The notes under the pieces were generated by a model, which searched no databases, was not told the origin of the DNA, and worked only from the letters and a program-made list of their open reading frames with translations. The position numbers and the translations under genes are program-made. A stretch of 50,131 nucleotides of DNA, from positions 1-50,131 of the forward strand of contig NZ_QPIW01000042.1 of the NCBI RefSeq assembly GCF_003339505.1. Reading direction: 5' to 3'. Shown here piece by piece: positions 16,000 to 23,793 of the stretch; position 1 is the first letter of the stretch, and every line of letters begins with the position of its first letter. This stretch comes from Runella aurantiaca (GTDB lineage: Bacteria; Bacteroidota; Bacteroidia; Cytophagales; Spirosomataceae).

Positions 16000-16599
16000 A
16001 TGTTGCGCCCTCAAGACATCCCGCTTTGGGAAGTAGCCAAAATCCATCTGAACGTTCGTAACAACGACGAACATACGCTGTTTGCGTACGTGCTGGTGAC
16101 CCAATTGCTGGAAAAATACCCAGAAGCCAATCCAGATGTGGTGTTGCCAGCCATTCTTTTTCACGATACGGGCTGGTCTAAAATACCGAAAGACAAGATT
16201 TTACACGCGTTTGGCCCCAATAATAAATACCCCGAATTGACGCGTCAACATGAGTTGGAAAGTGTCGCAATTGCACAAAAAGAACTGCCCGTTTTAGGGT
16301 TTCATCAACCACAAATAAACGAAATCATCGCGCTCATTGACGGGCACGATACCACCAAACAGGCCCGCTCAGTCAACGATGCGGTGCACAAAGACGCTGA
16401 TAAGCTCTGGCGGTATACGCCGCATGGCAACCGCATCATTGGCGAGTGGTTTGGCATTGGGCAGGCCGAAGTACTGGAGATTTTGGAAAATTTTGTATGG
16501 CCAACGTTCCTAACCGACGAAGGAAAAAGGCTTTCTGGTCTGCTGTTGGAGTTGGCAAAATTGGACTTGAACTTAAAAAAATACGTAGCCCATGTTTGA
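16000..16599 (+). CDS. HD-domain phosphohydrolase 2, CreD-like paralogue (proposed)
   Basis: A 199-residue HD-family protein. Ligand pattern: H25, H55-D56 in LFHDTGW, H116-D117 in IDGHDTTKQARS, and D132/D134 in KDADKLWRYT, with the W-R after DKL also shared by HD protein 1. The two are clearly paralogues but differ widely outside the motifs, so this is not a recent tandem duplication. The start abuts the aldehyde dehydrogenase stop, and its 3' end overlaps the SDR gene by 8 bases. Two phosphatases could act on different oxidation states (alcohol versus acid phosphate) or on different phenols, or could form a heteromer; I cannot tell which. Confidence 0.75.
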   Translation: MLRPQDIPLWEVAKIHLNVRNNDEHTLFAYVLVTQLLEKYPEANPDVVLPAILFHDTGWSKIPKDKILHAFGPNNKYPELTRQHELESVAIAQKELPVLGFHQPQINEIIALIDGHDTTKQARSVNDAVHKDADKLWRYTPHGNRIIGEWFGIGQAEVLEILENFVWPTFLTDEGKRLSGLLLELAKLDLNLKKYVAHV

Positions 16600-17332
16600 G
16601 CTAAAAGATAAAATAGTTGTCATTACGGGTGCGGCGGGTGGACTCGGTCGGGCCTTTGCGCAGGCCTTTGTTGCCCAAGGAGCCAAGGTCGTTGTTTGTG
16701 ATAAAAACTACGCAGGAGCGCAAGAAACGGTACAAATGCTAGGTGGAATGGCCCTTGAAGTGGACGTAACCAGTGAGCAATCCGTGGAAAAAATGGCGAA
16801 TGAAGTGCTGGCTACCTTTGGTAAAATTGACATTTTGGTCAACAACGCCGCCATCTATGCCACCATTCAACGTAAGCCTTTTTATGAACTGACGGAAGCC
16901 GAATGGGACTTGGTGCTTGACGTCAATTTGAAAGGCGTCTGGCTGGTGTCAAAAGCCGTTTGTCGGTCGATGCGCGCCAGTAAATACGGAAAAATTATCA
17001 ACATTTCTTCGGCAACCGTTATGAGTGGGTCGCCCAATTGGTCGCATTACGTGGCCTCCAAGGGGGGCGTCATAGGCCTGACGCGCTCGATGGCCAAAGA
17101 ACTGGGTGATTTCAACATCAACGTCAACGCCATTGCGCCCGGCTTTACACTCACCGAAGCCAGCTTGGGCCTGATGGAAAATGCCGCCAACTACGGGGTA
17201 GACCGAGGAGCCATCAAACGCCCGTCAACGATGGAAGACATTGTGGGCACGGCCCTCTATTTGGCTTCCTCTGCCGCTGATTTCGTAACGGGCCAAACCA
17301 TCGTTGTAGACGGTGGTAAGCAGTTTATTTAG
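16592..17332 (+). CDS. SDR-family dehydrogenase, CreG-like alcohol dehydrogenase (proposed)
   Basis: A 246-residue classical short-chain dehydrogenase. It shows the NAD(P)-binding TGAAGGLGRA at 12-21, NNAA at 84-87, the catalytic triad S140, Y153 and K157 (SHYVASKGG), and a C-terminal FVTGQTIVVDGG. D37 at the end of beta-2 (VVVCDKN) favours NAD over NADP. It overlaps HD gene 2 by 8 bases. In this operon a hydroxybenzyl-alcohol dehydrogenase would fill the gap between P450 hydroxylation and the aldehyde dehydrogenase, the role of CreG in the 4-cresol pathway. Family membership is certain; the substrate is inference. Confidence 0.85.
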   Translation: MFELKDKIVVITGAAGGLGRAFAQAFVAQGAKVVVCDKNYAGAQETVQMLGGMALEVDVTSEQSVEKMANEVLATFGKIDILVNNAAIYATIQRKPFYELTEAEWDLVLDVNLKGVWLVSKAVCRSMRASKYGKIINISSATVMSGSPNWSHYVASKGGVIGLTRSMAKELGDFNINVNAIAPGFTLTEASLGLMENAANYGVDRGAIKRPSTMEDIVGTALYLASSAADFVTGQTIVVDGGKQFI

Positions 17333-17396
17333 CCAACGGCCCTGTCCATAAAATATTCTTTAATGAAATTTATTTACCGTAACTATCTGTAATACA

Positions 17397-17717
17397 ATGC
17401 CAAAAGTAATTTATATCGAAAACAACGGAACGGAGCACCAAGTGGATTTGCCGTTGGGGGCTACCTTGATGGAAGGCGCCGTTCAGAACGACATCAAAGG
17501 AATTGTGGCCGAATGTGGCGGCTCGTGCATGTGCGCCACCTGTCATATTTACGTGGATGAACAATTTATGGGGCTTTTGCCTGACATGGAAGAAGAAGAA
17601 AACGAAATGCTCGAAGGCGCGACCTCCGAGCGCATGTCCAACAGTCGTTTGGGGTGTCAAGTACGTATTTCCAACAAATTGGACGGGGTCATTGTCCGTA
17701 TTCCTGAAAAACAATGA
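17397..17717 (+). CDS. 2Fe-2S ferredoxin, putidaredoxin/adrenodoxin type (CreF-like)
   Basis: A 106-residue ferredoxin with the vertebrate-type cluster pattern C-x5-C-x2-C...C: C40, C46, C49 and C87. An extra C44 sits between the first two ligands. The acidic stretch DMEEEENEM (63-71) is the usual docking face for reductase and P450 in this class. Its stop overlaps the start of the ferredoxin reductase by 4 bases (ATGA). Together with the reductase it completes the three-part P450 system begun at 9640 and should carry electrons to that P450. Confidence 0.92.
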   Translation: MPKVIYIENNGTEHQVDLPLGATLMEGAVQNDIKGIVAECGGSCMCATCHIYVDEQFMGLLPDMEEEENEMLEGATSERMSNSRLGCQVRISNKLDGVIVRIPEKQ

Positions 17718-18913
17718 GTGCAAAAGTCGTCATCATCGGTGCCGGGCACGGGGGGTTGCAGGCGGCCGCGTCGTTGCGGGAAGAAGGATTTGAGGGGGAA
17801 ATGGTGTTGATTTCGGAAGAAAATGACCTGCCCTACCAGAAACCGCCGCTGTCCAAAGGCTATTTGCAGGGAAAGCAGTCGGAAGAAGCCATTTTGTTTC
17901 GTTCCTCGCATTTTTTTCAAAACCACCAGATTGACCTTCGGTTGGGGGTCAATATCGCTCAACTCGATACGGTGGGGCAGTTGGTGATTACGAAAGAAGG
18001 TGAGACCATCGACTACACGCATTTGATTTTAGCGACGGGGGCCACCAACCGCAAATTGACGATGGAAGGAGCCGCCGACGTGCTTTACCTGCGTACCTTA
18101 GCCGATGCCAAAGCCATTGCGCACCGACTCGAAACGGCGCGTAAAGTCGCCATCATTGGCGGTGGGTTTATTGGCCTCGAATTGGCCGCGTTGGCGCAGG
18201 AGAAAGACAAAGAAGTGAGTGTTATTGAGGCGCAGTCGCGTTTGATGGAACGGGTGCTACCCGCGGTTATCTCTGATGTTTTCCAAAAAACACACGAGCA
18301 AAACGGGGTTCAAGTACACCTGAACACTCTGACAAAATCCATTGATAATCATTGTGTTATGTCCAAAGATGGTAAAAAGATTGAGGCCGATTTGATACTG
18401 GCGGGCATTGGGGTTATACCCGAAACATCGTTGGCGGAGGAGGCGGGAATTGCTTGTGAAAATGGCATTTTGGTAAACGAATTCCAACAAACTTCGGTCG
18501 CCAATATTTACGCCATCGGCGATTGTGCCAATCATTACAACGCTTTTGCCCAAAAAAGACTGCGGTTAGAATCGGTTCAGAATGCCGTTGACCAAGCCAA
18601 AACGGCCGTAAATCACGTATTGGGCAAAGCCCAACCTTACCATGCGGTGCCGTGGTTTTGGACCAATCAATACCATTTGAAACTCCAAATGGCGGGAATT
18701 TCGGCAGGATTTGACCGCTATGTACTGAGGGGCGATGTCGACGCCGACAAGTTTTCGGTCTATTATTTCCAAGAAAATCGGTTGATTGCCGTTGATTCGC
18801 TCAACCGTCCCGCCGACCACCTCAATGCGCGTAAATTATTGGCGGCCCAAATAAGTCCTACCGACGCACAAATCGGCGACTTGAATGTGAACCTGAATCA
18901 ATTGTTGGGTTAA
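17714..18913 (+). CDS. FAD-dependent ferredoxin reductase, putidaredoxin-reductase type (CreE-like)
   Basis: A 399-residue flavoprotein of the putidaredoxin/rubredoxin reductase family. The FAD-binding dinucleotide fold is at the N-terminus (VIIGAGHGGLQAA), the NAD-binding fold near residue 145 (VAIIGGGFIGLELA), and the second FAD motif YAIGDCAN lies near 262-269. The C-terminal ~75 residues form the usual reductase-C domain. It overlaps the ferredoxin gene by 4 bases and is the last gene of the plus-strand run that starts with the P450. Role: NAD(P)H to ferredoxin to P450 electron transfer. Confidence 0.92.
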   Translation: MSAKVVIIGAGHGGLQAAASLREEGFEGEMVLISEENDLPYQKPPLSKGYLQGKQSEEAILFRSSHFFQNHQIDLRLGVNIAQLDTVGQLVITKEGETIDYTHLILATGATNRKLTMEGAADVLYLRTLADAKAIAHRLETARKVAIIGGGFIGLELAALAQEKDKEVSVIEAQSRLMERVLPAVISDVFQKTHEQNGVQVHLNTLTKSIDNHCVMSKDGKKIEADLILAGIGVIPETSLAEEAGIACENGILVNEFQQTSVANIYAIGDCANHYNAFAQKRLRLESVQNAVDQAKTAVNHVLGKAQPYHAVPWFWTNQYHLKLQMAGISAGFDRYVLRGDVDADKFSVYYFQENRLIAVDSLNRPADHLNARKLLAAQISPTDAQIGDLNVNLNQLLG

Positions 18914-18946
18914 ACTCGCAGGCTCATTATTTAGGGTAAAACCTGC

Positions 18947-19822
18947 TTAATTTTTTCTAAACTCGCTCGGAGCTACTCCTGTGTATTTTTTAAACAAACG
19001 CGTGAAATAGGCGGGGTCTTTGAAGTTTAGAAAGTAAGAAACCTCTGATATTGAGTAGGTTGTGTTGAGTAAATATTTTTTTGCTTCGTTGATTAAATAT
19101 TCGTGTACCACTTGCAGGGCAGATTTTTGTACCAAATTTTGACAAATTCGATTGAGGTGAACGGCCGTAATGTTCAACTCTTTGGCGTACTGATTGATGG
19201 ATTTTGACTCTTGCAACGACTGTTTGATGCTCTTCTGAAACCCCTGAAAATACTGCAACGTTCGATTGTCAGAAGTGGTCATGGGGCTGCTTTGGGTGAG
19301 GGCCTGTCGGTAAATCGTCAGGAATAATAATTGAAAAAGGGATTGCAAAACCGCCTGTTTTTCGGGGTTTTCTTCGAGTAATTCCTTCATAATCTCCGTT
19401 TTTAGGAATAAAATTCGGTTAAATGCCGAATCGTCATCGGCAAAAGATAGCTGTTTTAAGCGACTGATTTCGAGGCCGATTTTGGGGGAGTTTTTGAAAA
19501 GACTTTCTAAAAATGACTCCGAAAACGTAATGACCTCGCCCACAATTTCTGGCTGAAACATAAACCCATGCAACGTATTGGCGGGAATGGTAATCAGACA
19601 GGGGCTTGCAATCGCAAATTCTTTGTTTTCAGACCTCAAAACCCCACTTCCCAATTGAATGATAAATACCTGATACAAATCGGTATGCAGGTGCTCGTGA
19701 ATTTCCCAATCATAGATTTTACTCCTGGTTTCCAATAATTCATGGTGGATAAAATTGGGCACCAACGGCGAGCGATTGTCGCCGTATAAACCTTTAAAAT
19801 TGACAAGCCCTTTTGGATTCAT
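18947..19822 (-). CDS. AraC-family regulator, probable activator of the pob/pca operon
   Basis: A 291-residue AraC/XylS-type regulator. Residues about 20-110 form a cupin-like sensing domain (HLHTDLYQVFIIQLGSG, then ITIPANTLHGF). Residues about 190-291 hold the paired helix-turn-helix domain, with AKELNITAVHLNRICQ and the second helix pair ending YFTRLFKKYTGVAPSEFRKN. It is transcribed away from pcaH across a 254-base gap that contains a palindrome and a near copy of it. AraC-type PobR proteins activate pobA with 4-hydroxybenzoate in other bacteria, so 4-hydroxybenzoate or protocatechuate is the likely effector. That assignment is inference from position and family. Confidence 0.85.
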   Translation of the reverse strand: MNPKGLVNFKGLYGDNRSPLVPNFIHHELLETRSKIYDWEIHEHLHTDLYQVFIIQLGSGVLRSENKEFAIASPCLITIPANTLHGFMFQPEIVGEVITFSESFLESLFKNSPKIGLEISRLKQLSFADDDSAFNRILFLKTEIMKELLEENPEKQAVLQSLFQLLFLTIYRQALTQSSPMTTSDNRTLQYFQGFQKSIKQSLQESKSINQYAKELNITAVHLNRICQNLVQKSALQVVHEYLINEAKKYLLNTTYSISEVSYFLNFKDPAYFTRLFKKYTGVAPSEFRKN

Positions 19823-19896
19823 GTTATGTTCTGAAAATGCAAGAATAAATATAGACTATTATCTTAGAAAATGCATCTTGTAAATGATATAAACTT

Positions 19897-19982
19897 GATA
19901 AAATGTTGTTTTTTAGATATTTGTAATGCAATTTCTCTTTTTGCCTAATAAAATTTGTTCGTATAAAATGTTTGTTTTATAC
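19897..19982. promoter_or_regulatory. Operator-like repeats in the araC-pcaH intergenic region
   Basis: GTATAAAA (19961-19968) and TTTTATAC (19975-19982) form a perfect inverted repeat around TGTTTG. A near copy, GATAAAATGTTGTTTTTTAG, lies at 19897-19916, giving a direct repeat of about 65-bp period. Both are between the divergent genes and upstream of the pcaH -7 box, a natural place for the AraC-type protein to bind. Confidence 0.5.
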
Positions 19983-20026
19983 AAGTAATATTTTAATTAA
20001 TCCAAGAATTTATTTAACATGACCCA

Positions 20027-20034
20027 TACCTTTG
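20027..20034 (+). promoter_or_regulatory. pcaH operon -7 element
   Basis: TACCTTTG fits the Bacteroidota -7 consensus TAnnTTTG exactly, 42 bases before the pcaH ATG. No TTTG is present at the -33 position, which fits an activator-dependent promoter. Confidence 0.6.
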
Positions 20035-20076
20035 TTGGACTGAAAAAAGAAACTACCTCCTCAAAATTGTACTGCA

Positions 20077-20784
20077 ATGAGCCAACTCATTTATAATACT
20101 TTCGATTATGAAGTCCAGCCGCCTCGGCTTGCTCCCGATTATAAATCGACCGTACTGCGTGCGCCTAGCAAGCCGTTAGTCGTCGTAAAACAGTCACTTT
20201 CGGAGTTGACAGGGCCTGTTTTCGGAGATTTTAACTTGGGCGAATTTGACCATGACCTGACCAAAAATTCCATTAAAAATGGCGAGCCGATGGGCGAACG
20301 CATCGTGGTGCATGGCAAAGTGATGAATGAAAACGGGCGGCCGATTCCTAATACATTGATTGAGATTTGGCAAGCCAACGCGGCGGGCCGGTACGTCCAT
20401 AAAGTAGACCAACACGACGCACCGCTCGACCCTAATTTTCTGGGCGCGGGGCGGTGTATGACGGATTCGGAAGGAAACTATCGGTTTTATACCATCAAGC
20501 CTGGGGCGTATCCTTGGGGCAACCACCCCAACGCTTGGCGGCCCAACCACATCCATTTTTCGTTGTTTGGGGCCAATATCACCAACCGTTTGGTGACCCA
20601 AATGTACTTTCCCGGCGACCCGTTGTTGCAGTACGATCCCATTTTTCTGGGCGTGCCGCCCAAAGGACGTGAGTTGTTGATTTCAACTTTTGATTTGAGC
20701 ATCACCGAGCCCAATTTTGCGCTGGGATACCGTTTCGACTTTGTTTTAAGGGGGCATCAGGCCACCCCGTTTGAAAATGTATAA
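20077..20784 (+). CDS. pcaH: Protocatechuate 3,4-dioxygenase, beta subunit
   Basis: A 235-residue intradiol dioxygenase beta chain, of usual length. All four iron ligands are present: Y106 (GRYVHK), Y145 (GAYPWGN), H158 and H160 (RPNHIHFS). The N-terminal YEVQPPRLAPDYKST segment is typical of PcaH. With PcaG it opens protocatechuate between the two hydroxyls to 3-carboxy-cis,cis-muconate. It is the first gene of a plus-strand operon running to pcaF and diverges from the AraC-type gene. Confidence 0.96.
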   Translation: MSQLIYNTFDYEVQPPRLAPDYKSTVLRAPSKPLVVVKQSLSELTGPVFGDFNLGEFDHDLTKNSIKNGEPMGERIVVHGKVMNENGRPIPNTLIEIWQANAAGRYVHKVDQHDAPLDPNFLGAGRCMTDSEGNYRFYTIKPGAYPWGNHPNAWRPNHIHFSLFGANITNRLVTQMYFPGDPLLQYDPIFLGVPPKGRELLISTFDLSITEPNFALGYRFDFVLRGHQATPFENV

Positions 20785-20806
20785 TGAATTTAACGCAACA
20801 ATTGTC

Positions 20807-21325
20807 ATGCTACAAACGCCTTCCCAAACCGTTGGGCCCTATTTCGCGTACGGACTCACGCCCGAACAATATTTATATGATTTTAAAAGCTTGTCCAATA
20901 ATGAATTAGCCAAACCTCTCAACGAAGCCAACGTCGTTACCGTGGTGGGTAAAGTTTTTGATGGCAACGGCGACGTGATTCCCGATGCCATGATTGAGAT
21001 TTGGGATACGCAGCACCAACGTTTTGGGCGCTTCGGCACGGGCACCGACCCGCAAAATCGGTTTATTTTTCATACATTTAAACCCACGTCGGTCGGTGGA
21101 CAGGCGCCGCACCTGAGCGTGATAGTGTTTATGCGTGGGCAGCTAATCCACTCTTATACACGCATTTACTTTGAAGATGAGGAGGAACTTAACGCGCAAG
21201 ACGAAATTTTAAACGCCGTTCCAGCCGACCGACGAAATACGCTCATCGCCTCCAAAAATGCGGCCGGTTATGAATTCAATATTTACATGCAGGGCGAAAA
21301 CGAAACGGTATTTTTTGAGATTTAA
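20807..21325 (+). CDS. pcaG: Protocatechuate 3,4-dioxygenase, alpha subunit
   Basis: A 172-residue alpha chain. It opens with the PcaG hallmark TPSQTVGPYFAYGLTP and keeps the intradiol fold segments (DAMIEIWDTQ, then QAPHLSVIVFMRG) but not the iron ligands, as expected for the non-catalytic subunit. ATG 20807 is preferred, 22 bases after the pcaH stop, because homology begins at MLQTPSQT; an in-frame ATG at 20777 would overlap pcaH and add ten unmatched residues. It forms the holoenzyme with PcaH. Confidence 0.94.
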   Translation: MLQTPSQTVGPYFAYGLTPEQYLYDFKSLSNNELAKPLNEANVVTVVGKVFDGNGDVIPDAMIEIWDTQHQRFGRFGTGTDPQNRFIFHTFKPTSVGGQAPHLSVIVFMRGQLIHSYTRIYFEDEEELNAQDEILNAVPADRRNTLIASKNAAGYEFNIYMQGENETVFFEI

Positions 21326-21336
21326 CCACCCCTAAG

Positions 21337-22650
21337 ATGGGCTTATACAGCGAATTATTTTATTCGGACGACATCAATGAGCTCTTTTCGGAGAGGAATA
21401 CCATTGGGCAAATGCTCCGTGTGGAGGCCGAATTAGCGCGGGCGCAGGAAGCGGCAGGGGTGATTCCTGCGGGAGTAGCCGACCTTATTGCACTATGTTG
21501 TCAGCCCGATTTGATGGATATGCCGCGCATTAAATCTGAAATAAAATTGGGGGGCAATGCCGCGATTCCGTTGGTGAAACAGTTGACCCGTATCGTAAAA
21601 AACAATGATGTAGAAGCCTCAAAATACGTACACTTAGGCGCTACTAGTCAGGATGTTGTGGATACGGCCACCGTTTTGCAAATGCAGGAATTTGGTCAAT
21701 GGTTGGTGCAAAAATTAGAAGTACTCGTCCGTCATTTAGTAGAAAAAACCAGCAGTTATCGAAGTACGCCCATGATTGGCCGGACGCTGCTACAGCAGGC
21801 GCGACCGATTACGTTTGGCCTGAAAACGACGGGGTGGCTTGAGAGCATCGGCCGAACGCAGGAGCGCATTGACGAAGTCAAAAAACGTCTTTTGGTGTTT
21901 CAGTTGGCGGGTGCGGTAGGGAGTGGTAACGCGCAGATTTCGAGCGAGGTACAGCAACTTTTTGCCCAAAATTTAGGGCTAAAACCCGCGTTTTCGTGGC
22001 AGTCAAACCGCGACAATTTCGCCGAATGGGCGAGTGTGTTGGGGATTTTGACGGGCACGTTGGGTAAAATTGCTAAGGATGTGTCGCTGCTGATGCAAAC
22101 CGAAGTGGGAGAGGTGTATGAAGGTGCGGCGGAAGGCAAAGGCGGGTCGAGTACCATGCCGCACAAACGCAACCCCGTCACCTGCGCGGCCATACTAGCC
22201 AATGCCGCTCGGATGCCGCACTTGGTGGCTACGGTGTTTTCGGCCATGCCGCAGGAGCACGAGCGTTCGGCTGGGTTGTGGCATTCAGAATGGGAAGTGT
22301 TGACCCAAATCATGACCCTGACGGCGGGCACTTTAGAACGAGCCATTGAGTTGCTGGAAGGATTGGAAGTGGATGAAAAGCGGATGTTGGCGAATCTAGA
22401 ACTGACCCAAGGGTTGATTTATGCCGAAAATGTATCGTTGGCTTTGGCTCCTAAAATGGGTAAAAATCAGGCCCACGAATGGGTCGAAAAGGCCTGTAAA
22501 ACCGCGATTGCGCAGCAAAAACATTTAAAAGAAGTGCTGCTAGAATTGAAAATAGACGTACCCTCAGTGGACGAACTGTTTAAACCCGAAAACGCGCTGG
22601 GGCTGAGTTTAGAAATGATTGATAAGGTATTGAAGAAATTTGGACGCTAA
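21337..22650 (+). CDS. pcaB: 3-carboxy-cis,cis-muconate cycloisomerase
   Basis: A 437-residue member of the fumarase/aspartase superfamily. The signature loop GGSSTMPHKRNPV lies near residues 269-281, with HLGATSQDVVDTA near 97-109 and the QEHERSAGLWHSEW stretch characteristic of class II (bacterial PcaB) enzymes near 307-320. It lactonises 3-carboxymuconate to 4-carboxymuconolactone, the step after PcaGH. It starts 11 bases after pcaG and ends one base before the start of the pcaD-pcaC fusion gene. Confidence 0.95.
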   Translation: MGLYSELFYSDDINELFSERNTIGQMLRVEAELARAQEAAGVIPAGVADLIALCCQPDLMDMPRIKSEIKLGGNAAIPLVKQLTRIVKNNDVEASKYVHLGATSQDVVDTATVLQMQEFGQWLVQKLEVLVRHLVEKTSSYRSTPMIGRTLLQQARPITFGLKTTGWLESIGRTQERIDEVKKRLLVFQLAGAVGSGNAQISSEVQQLFAQNLGLKPAFSWQSNRDNFAEWASVLGILTGTLGKIAKDVSLLMQTEVGEVYEGAAEGKGGSSTMPHKRNPVTCAAILANAARMPHLVATVFSAMPQEHERSAGLWHSEWEVLTQIMTLTAGTLERAIELLEGLEVDEKRMLANLELTQGLIYAENVSLALAPKMGKNQAHEWVEKACKTAIAQQKHLKEVLLELKIDVPSVDELFKPENALGLSLEMIDKVLKKFGR

Positions 22651-22651
22651 G

Positions 22652-23791
22652 ATGAAAACCAACTATAAACTTCAGGGAACCCCCAACAGCCCCGTGTTGA
22701 TTTTTTCTAACTCGCTGGGGTCAGAAATGATGATGTGGGATGAACTCGTTCCGCATCTCTTGCCCTACTTTCGGGTGTTGCAATACGACACCCGAGGCCA
22801 CGGCGGCAGCCATGTAGAATCGTCCTCGGCCGAATCATACACCATTGGCCTATTGGGCCAAGACGTCATTGATTTGATGGACAGCCTCGGCATCGAAACC
22901 GCCTGTTACTGCGGGCTTTCTATGGGTGGATTGATTGGCCAATGGCTGGGGATTCATTACCCAAATCGTTTCAAAAAGATTGTTTTGAGCAATACGGGTG
23001 CTAAAATTGGGAATGATGAGCGTTGGAATTCCCGCATCGAAACCATCACCCAACAGGGAATGCAGGCCATTGTGGACGATACCATGGAGCGGTGGTTTAC
23101 GGAATTGTTTCGGGAGCAAAATCCCCAACGCGTGGCCGAGACCAAAGCCATGTTTTTGCGTAGCCATGTGGCGGGATACGCCGCTTGTTGCGGTGCCATC
23201 CGTGATGCTGATTTTAGAGAAACATTGACGCAGCTATCGGTTGAAACACTGGTGATTACGGGTGATGAAGACCCCGTAACGAATGTTGAGCAGGCGGAGT
23301 TTTTGGCAAAGCGTATTCCTCATGCCACCTTGAAAGTGCTACACGCCCGGCACCTAGCGAGTACCGAATTGCCGCAGGAATACGCCCAAATACTCATTGA
23401 TTTTCTGGTTGGCGACACGGCCTTTGAGAAGGGAATGCACGTTCGGCGGTCGGTATTGGGTGAAGCGCACGTTGACAAAGCAAACGCTAATATCAACCCA
23501 TTTAATGCTGATTTTCAGTCTTTTATTACCAACTACGCTTGGGGTGAAATCTGGACACGCCCTGATTTGTCGAAGCATAACCGTAGTCTTATCACCTTGG
23601 CGATGTTGATTGCGCTCAACCGAAAAGCGGAATTTAAAATGCACGTTCGGGCGGCGTTTAACAACGGCGTGACGGTGGCTGAAATCAAAGAAATCATCAT
23701 GCATTCGTCCCTTTACTGCGGCTTGCCAGCGGCCAATGAAGCCTTTCATACGGCGCAGGAAGTCATCAATGAACTAAACATAACTACCTAA
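22652..23791 (+). CDS. pcaL: Fused 3-oxoadipate enol-lactonase / 4-carboxymuconolactone decarboxylase (PcaL type)
   Basis: A 379-residue two-domain enzyme. Residues 1-250 are an alpha/beta hydrolase (PcaD) with nucleophile S90 in CGLSMGGLIG, oxyanion-side HARHLAS near 238-244 supplying the catalytic His, and a DTRGHGGS motif. Residues about 255-379 are the carboxymuconolactone decarboxylase domain (PcaC), with EIWTRPDLSKHNRSLITLAM and KEIIMHSSLYCGLPAANEAF. It converts 4-carboxymuconolactone via the enol-lactone to 3-oxoadipate; note that the domain order is the reverse of the reaction order. This fusion is known mainly in actinobacteria and some other lineages as PcaL. The start is ATG 22652, directly after the pcaB stop. 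Confidence 0.93.
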   Translation: MKTNYKLQGTPNSPVLIFSNSLGSEMMMWDELVPHLLPYFRVLQYDTRGHGGSHVESSSAESYTIGLLGQDVIDLMDSLGIETACYCGLSMGGLIGQWLGIHYPNRFKKIVLSNTGAKIGNDERWNSRIETITQQGMQAIVDDTMERWFTELFREQNPQRVAETKAMFLRSHVAGYAACCGAIRDADFRETLTQLSVETLVITGDEDPVTNVEQAEFLAKRIPHATLKVLHARHLASTELPQEYAQILIDFLVGDTAFEKGMHVRRSVLGEAHVDKANANINPFNADFQSFITNYAWGEIWTRPDLSKHNRSLITLAMLIALNRKAEFKMHVRAAFNNGVTVAEIKEIIMHSSLYCGLPAANEAFHTAQEVINELNITT

Positions 23792-23793
23792 AA

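Noticed and set aside
18914-18946. Possible terminator between the ferredoxin reductase and the AraC-type gene (GCAGG ... CCTGC, then T-rich)
   Set aside because: The stem is only 5 bp with a large loop; too weak to list as a terminator.
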